Source of the DNA: Paludibacterium denitrificans
Lineage (GTDB): Bacteria > Pseudomonadota > Gammaproteobacteria > Burkholderiales > Chromobacteriaceae
Direction: 5' to 3'
Length of the DNA stretch: 64,000 nt
Assembly (NCBI RefSeq): GCF_009707705.1
Contig: NZ_WLYX01000001.1
Span: 2,976,001 to 3,040,000, forward strand
The position numbers and the translations under genes are program-made. This document shows positions 61,762-64,000 of the stretch, in pieces. Under the pieces are notes generated by a model. The model did no database searches. It saw nothing but the letters and a program-made list of their open reading frames with translations, and was not told where the DNA came from. Every line of letters begins with the position of its first letter. Positions within the stretch are counted from its first letter, which is position 1.

Positions 61762-64000
61762 TTATATATTATAATCTAAATTAATATCACTGGTTTCCCA
61801 GCCGTCAATCCAGCCCGGTAATTGCCGCGATGCCATGGGCGGCGAAATACCGTAGCCTTGTCCGCTGGTACAGCCCAGCTCCAGCAAACGCGCCCAGATC
61901 GGTTGATTCTCCACGCCTTCGACCACCAGTTTGCGATCGGAATAATGAGCGAACGACACCATGCTGCGCACGATGGCCTCGTTACCCGGCGCCTCGAGCA
62001 AACGTCGTACAAAGCGCTGATCGATCTTGATCGTATCAAACGGCAACTGCTGCAAGTGCACCAGCGATGAGGCTCCGGTGCCGAAGTCATCGAGCGCAAT
62101 AAGCAAGCCCAACTCGCGGCAACGTTCCAGCTTGGCCACCACCTGCTCGGCCTCCTGTTGAGACACGCTCTCCAGCACTTCCAACTCCAGATGTCCAACC
62201 GGCAGCGGATACGCCGCCATCAGTGCCTCAATACCGGGAACAAAGCTGTCGTGTTTGAGCGTCATGGCCGATAAATTGACACTTACCGGAATCACACGGC
62301 CTTCGCCCTGCCATTCCTGCGCGTGGCGAATGGCTTCGCGCAGCACCCACCAGTCCAGCTTGCGCATCAAGTCGGTGTCTTCGATGGCAGGAAAGAACTC
62401 GCCGGGCGGCACAAACCTGTTGTCACGATACCAGCGTACCAGCGCTTCGGCGCCTACTACCTCGCGCGTATGCAGATCGATCTTGGGCTGGTAAAACAGC
62501 TCCAGTTCATTACGCAACAGTGCATTGGCAAATTCGCTGCGCAGGCTATGCATGCGCTGGATTTGCTCGTCCATCTTTTCATCATAATAACGGAACTGGC
62601 TGCCGCGCTTTTCCTTGGCGCGGCTGAGCGCCAGATCAGCACGGCGCAGCAAGGTGCGCGCTTCGGCCTGATTTTTGAATTCGACGGCAACGCCCACGCT
62701 CGAGCTGGTTTCAACCACCGCGCCCATGCAATTGACCGGGCTTTGCAGGCGGGCCATCAGTTGATTGATCAGGCCATCGAGTTGATCAAACCGATCAGTA
62801 CAGGCAATAAAGCGCGAGGCCCCCACCCGGCCAACGTAGCCAAACGGATAGACCTCCTTGCGCAGGCGGCGCGCCACTTCGCACAAGATGACATCCCCAC
62901 CCTCGTGTCCCAGCCGGGCATTGACCTCATGAAAATTGTTGATGGAAACCACCATCACAGCCAGACGGGCACTGTCGCTCTCGCTGCTGATCAGGCGGGC
63001 GATGTGATCTTCCATCAGTTGCCGATTGGGCAGGCCAGTCAACCGGTCATGGTGCGACAAGAACGCCAGTTCCGATTCGTTCTTGCGGTTACGCTCCATG
63101 ACATCATGCCGCTCCGGGCTTCGGCCAACTTCCGACGCCATGGTTTTTACCAGTTCAACCTTGGCATCATCAAAAAAGCCAAGCTGGCGGGAATACAGCG
63201 ACAACGTACCGACGGCCTTGTGTTGCAGCACCAACGGCGCTACCAGCAGGCTACGAATCTGATTGTGCTGTAACCATTCGCGCCAAGGCGCCGGGAGGCG
63301 TCTTCATTGACATTGTTGACCAGTTGCACGCTGCGCGTACGCAACGCCCGGCCACTGGGACCACGGCCATAAACACTATCGGCCGTGGCCATGGGAGGCT
63401 GGTTCAGTGAAAAATCCGCACCGGGTTCCGAAGCGCACGCCATGGTCTGCAACAGCGATGTATTGTCATCCAGCCAGCGAATGCTGGTATGGCTAAAGCC
63501 CCCTTCGGCCACGCATACATCACAAATGGCCTGAAACATGCGCTCTCGGGTTTCTGCCCGGCTCAGTACCAGGGCTGACGCCATTGAGCGTGGCATATAG
63601 CCGCGACATGGCCTGTGCATGGAGGTTCTGACGATGGGATTCTTCTTCCATGGCCTGCTGATAGCCATGCAGTTGCAGCATCTGATCCAGCAAAATACGT
63701 TTATTGATGGCGCGGACCGAGGCGTGAATTCAACTCGGCCGGTACGGCCATTTCGGCCAACCTTCCCAACAGGTGCGCCAGATAGCGTTCATATGCGCCA
63801 GCCACCCATACCATGCTGACACCCAGCCGATAGTGAAGCCGCCCCAGTATGACCACCGCTCCCGCGCCCTCGGCATCCAACTCCCGGCTTAACATGTTGG
63901 CCAGATGATCCAGTTGGCGACTGACCAAGCCTTCAGAGCCCTGAGGCAAATGGCGATTCAGCAATTCCGCCGTGTCGGCACTTTTCAGCAAATACCAGTA
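61762..64000 (-). CDS. Globin-coupled GAF-GGDEF-EAL signalling protein, N-terminus beyond window (frameshifted)
   Basis: Cyclic-di-GMP protein. From the window edge: a sensor-globin-like domain (ILGRLHYRLGVSMVWVAGAY), a linker helix, a GAF domain (63600-63200, ERMFQAICDVCVAEGGFSHT), a degenerate GGDEF (HDRLTGLPNRQLMED, then RVGASRF in place of GGDEF) and an EAL domain with GAEALVRW, NLSAMTLKH and LDDFGTGASSLVHL. The EAL motifs are complete, so phosphodiesterase activity is likely, with the GGDEF perhaps regulatory. Breaks near 63727, 63590 (extra C at CCTGG) and 63290 (CCCGG) are single-base. Confidence 0.8.

Noticed and set aside
1..64000. CRISPR arrays, rRNA, tRNA or insertion sequences
   Set aside because: I saw no regularly spaced repeats, cloverleaf-like sequences, rRNA segments or IS transposase genes other than the Mu-type transposase.

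Overview
The window comes from a GC-rich proteobacterial chromosome. The host genes at the right end (trpG, trpD, an algC-type phosphohexomutase, prmB, a LysE/ArgO-type exporter and a sensory EAL protein) and the phage types suggest a betaproteobacterium, possibly in or near Chromobacteriaceae. No rRNA or tRNA lies in the window, so the genus is a guess.

Layout. (1) 1-11279 is the left part of a transposable Mu-like prophage, lying mostly on the minus strand. Reading from its left end at about 11279 towards position 1 it has a c-type repressor (plus strand), Ner, a CII-like regulator, transposase A (DDE), ATPase B, small HTH regulators, DUF3164, HU, DUF2786, DUF7694-like and GemA genes. The rest of this phage lies left of the window. 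(2) That phage has inserted into the integrase gene of a second, lambda-like siphoprophage (11280 to about 56650). The integrase is cut just after its HxLR box and the next bases look like a Mu-type end. (3) The lambda-like prophage has a leftward early operon (11280-20825: ERF annealing protein, SSB, Gp157, methyltransferase, small proteins), an immunity block (20950-25324) with OL-like and OR-like operator clusters around CI and several cargo genes, and a rightward early block (Cro, O-like protein with iterons, DnaB, NinB, methyltransferase, DUF1364, DUF1064, Q-like). Its late operon holds BRO-N, TerS/TerL, portal, head genes, tail genes with a -1 frameshift site, tape measure, M-L-K-I-J, fibre, and lysis genes with a nested Rz/Rz1. 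(4) 56771-64000 is host chromosome.

Assembly quality. At least 30 genes, including housekeeping ones, are broken by one- or two-base indels or a stop while conserved reading continues in the next frame. Many breaks fall at CCNGG-type sites (CCGGG/CCCGG losing a base, CCTGG gaining a C) or at places that repair to GCTAGC. I read these as systematic sequencing errors, perhaps linked to DNA modification. Such genes are listed as single CDSs across the break, with the break stated.

Most interesting: a structured RNA-like element present once in each prophage (458-549 and 16141-16227). It has a 22-nt identical core, but its outer stem has completely different sequence that still pairs. Each copy sits just upstream of the ribosome binding site of a minus-strand gene. 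Other notable points are the prophage-in-integrase nesting, the OL/OR operator sets, a 20-bp perfect inverted repeat in the immunity block, and an 11-bp host palindrome at three gene ends.
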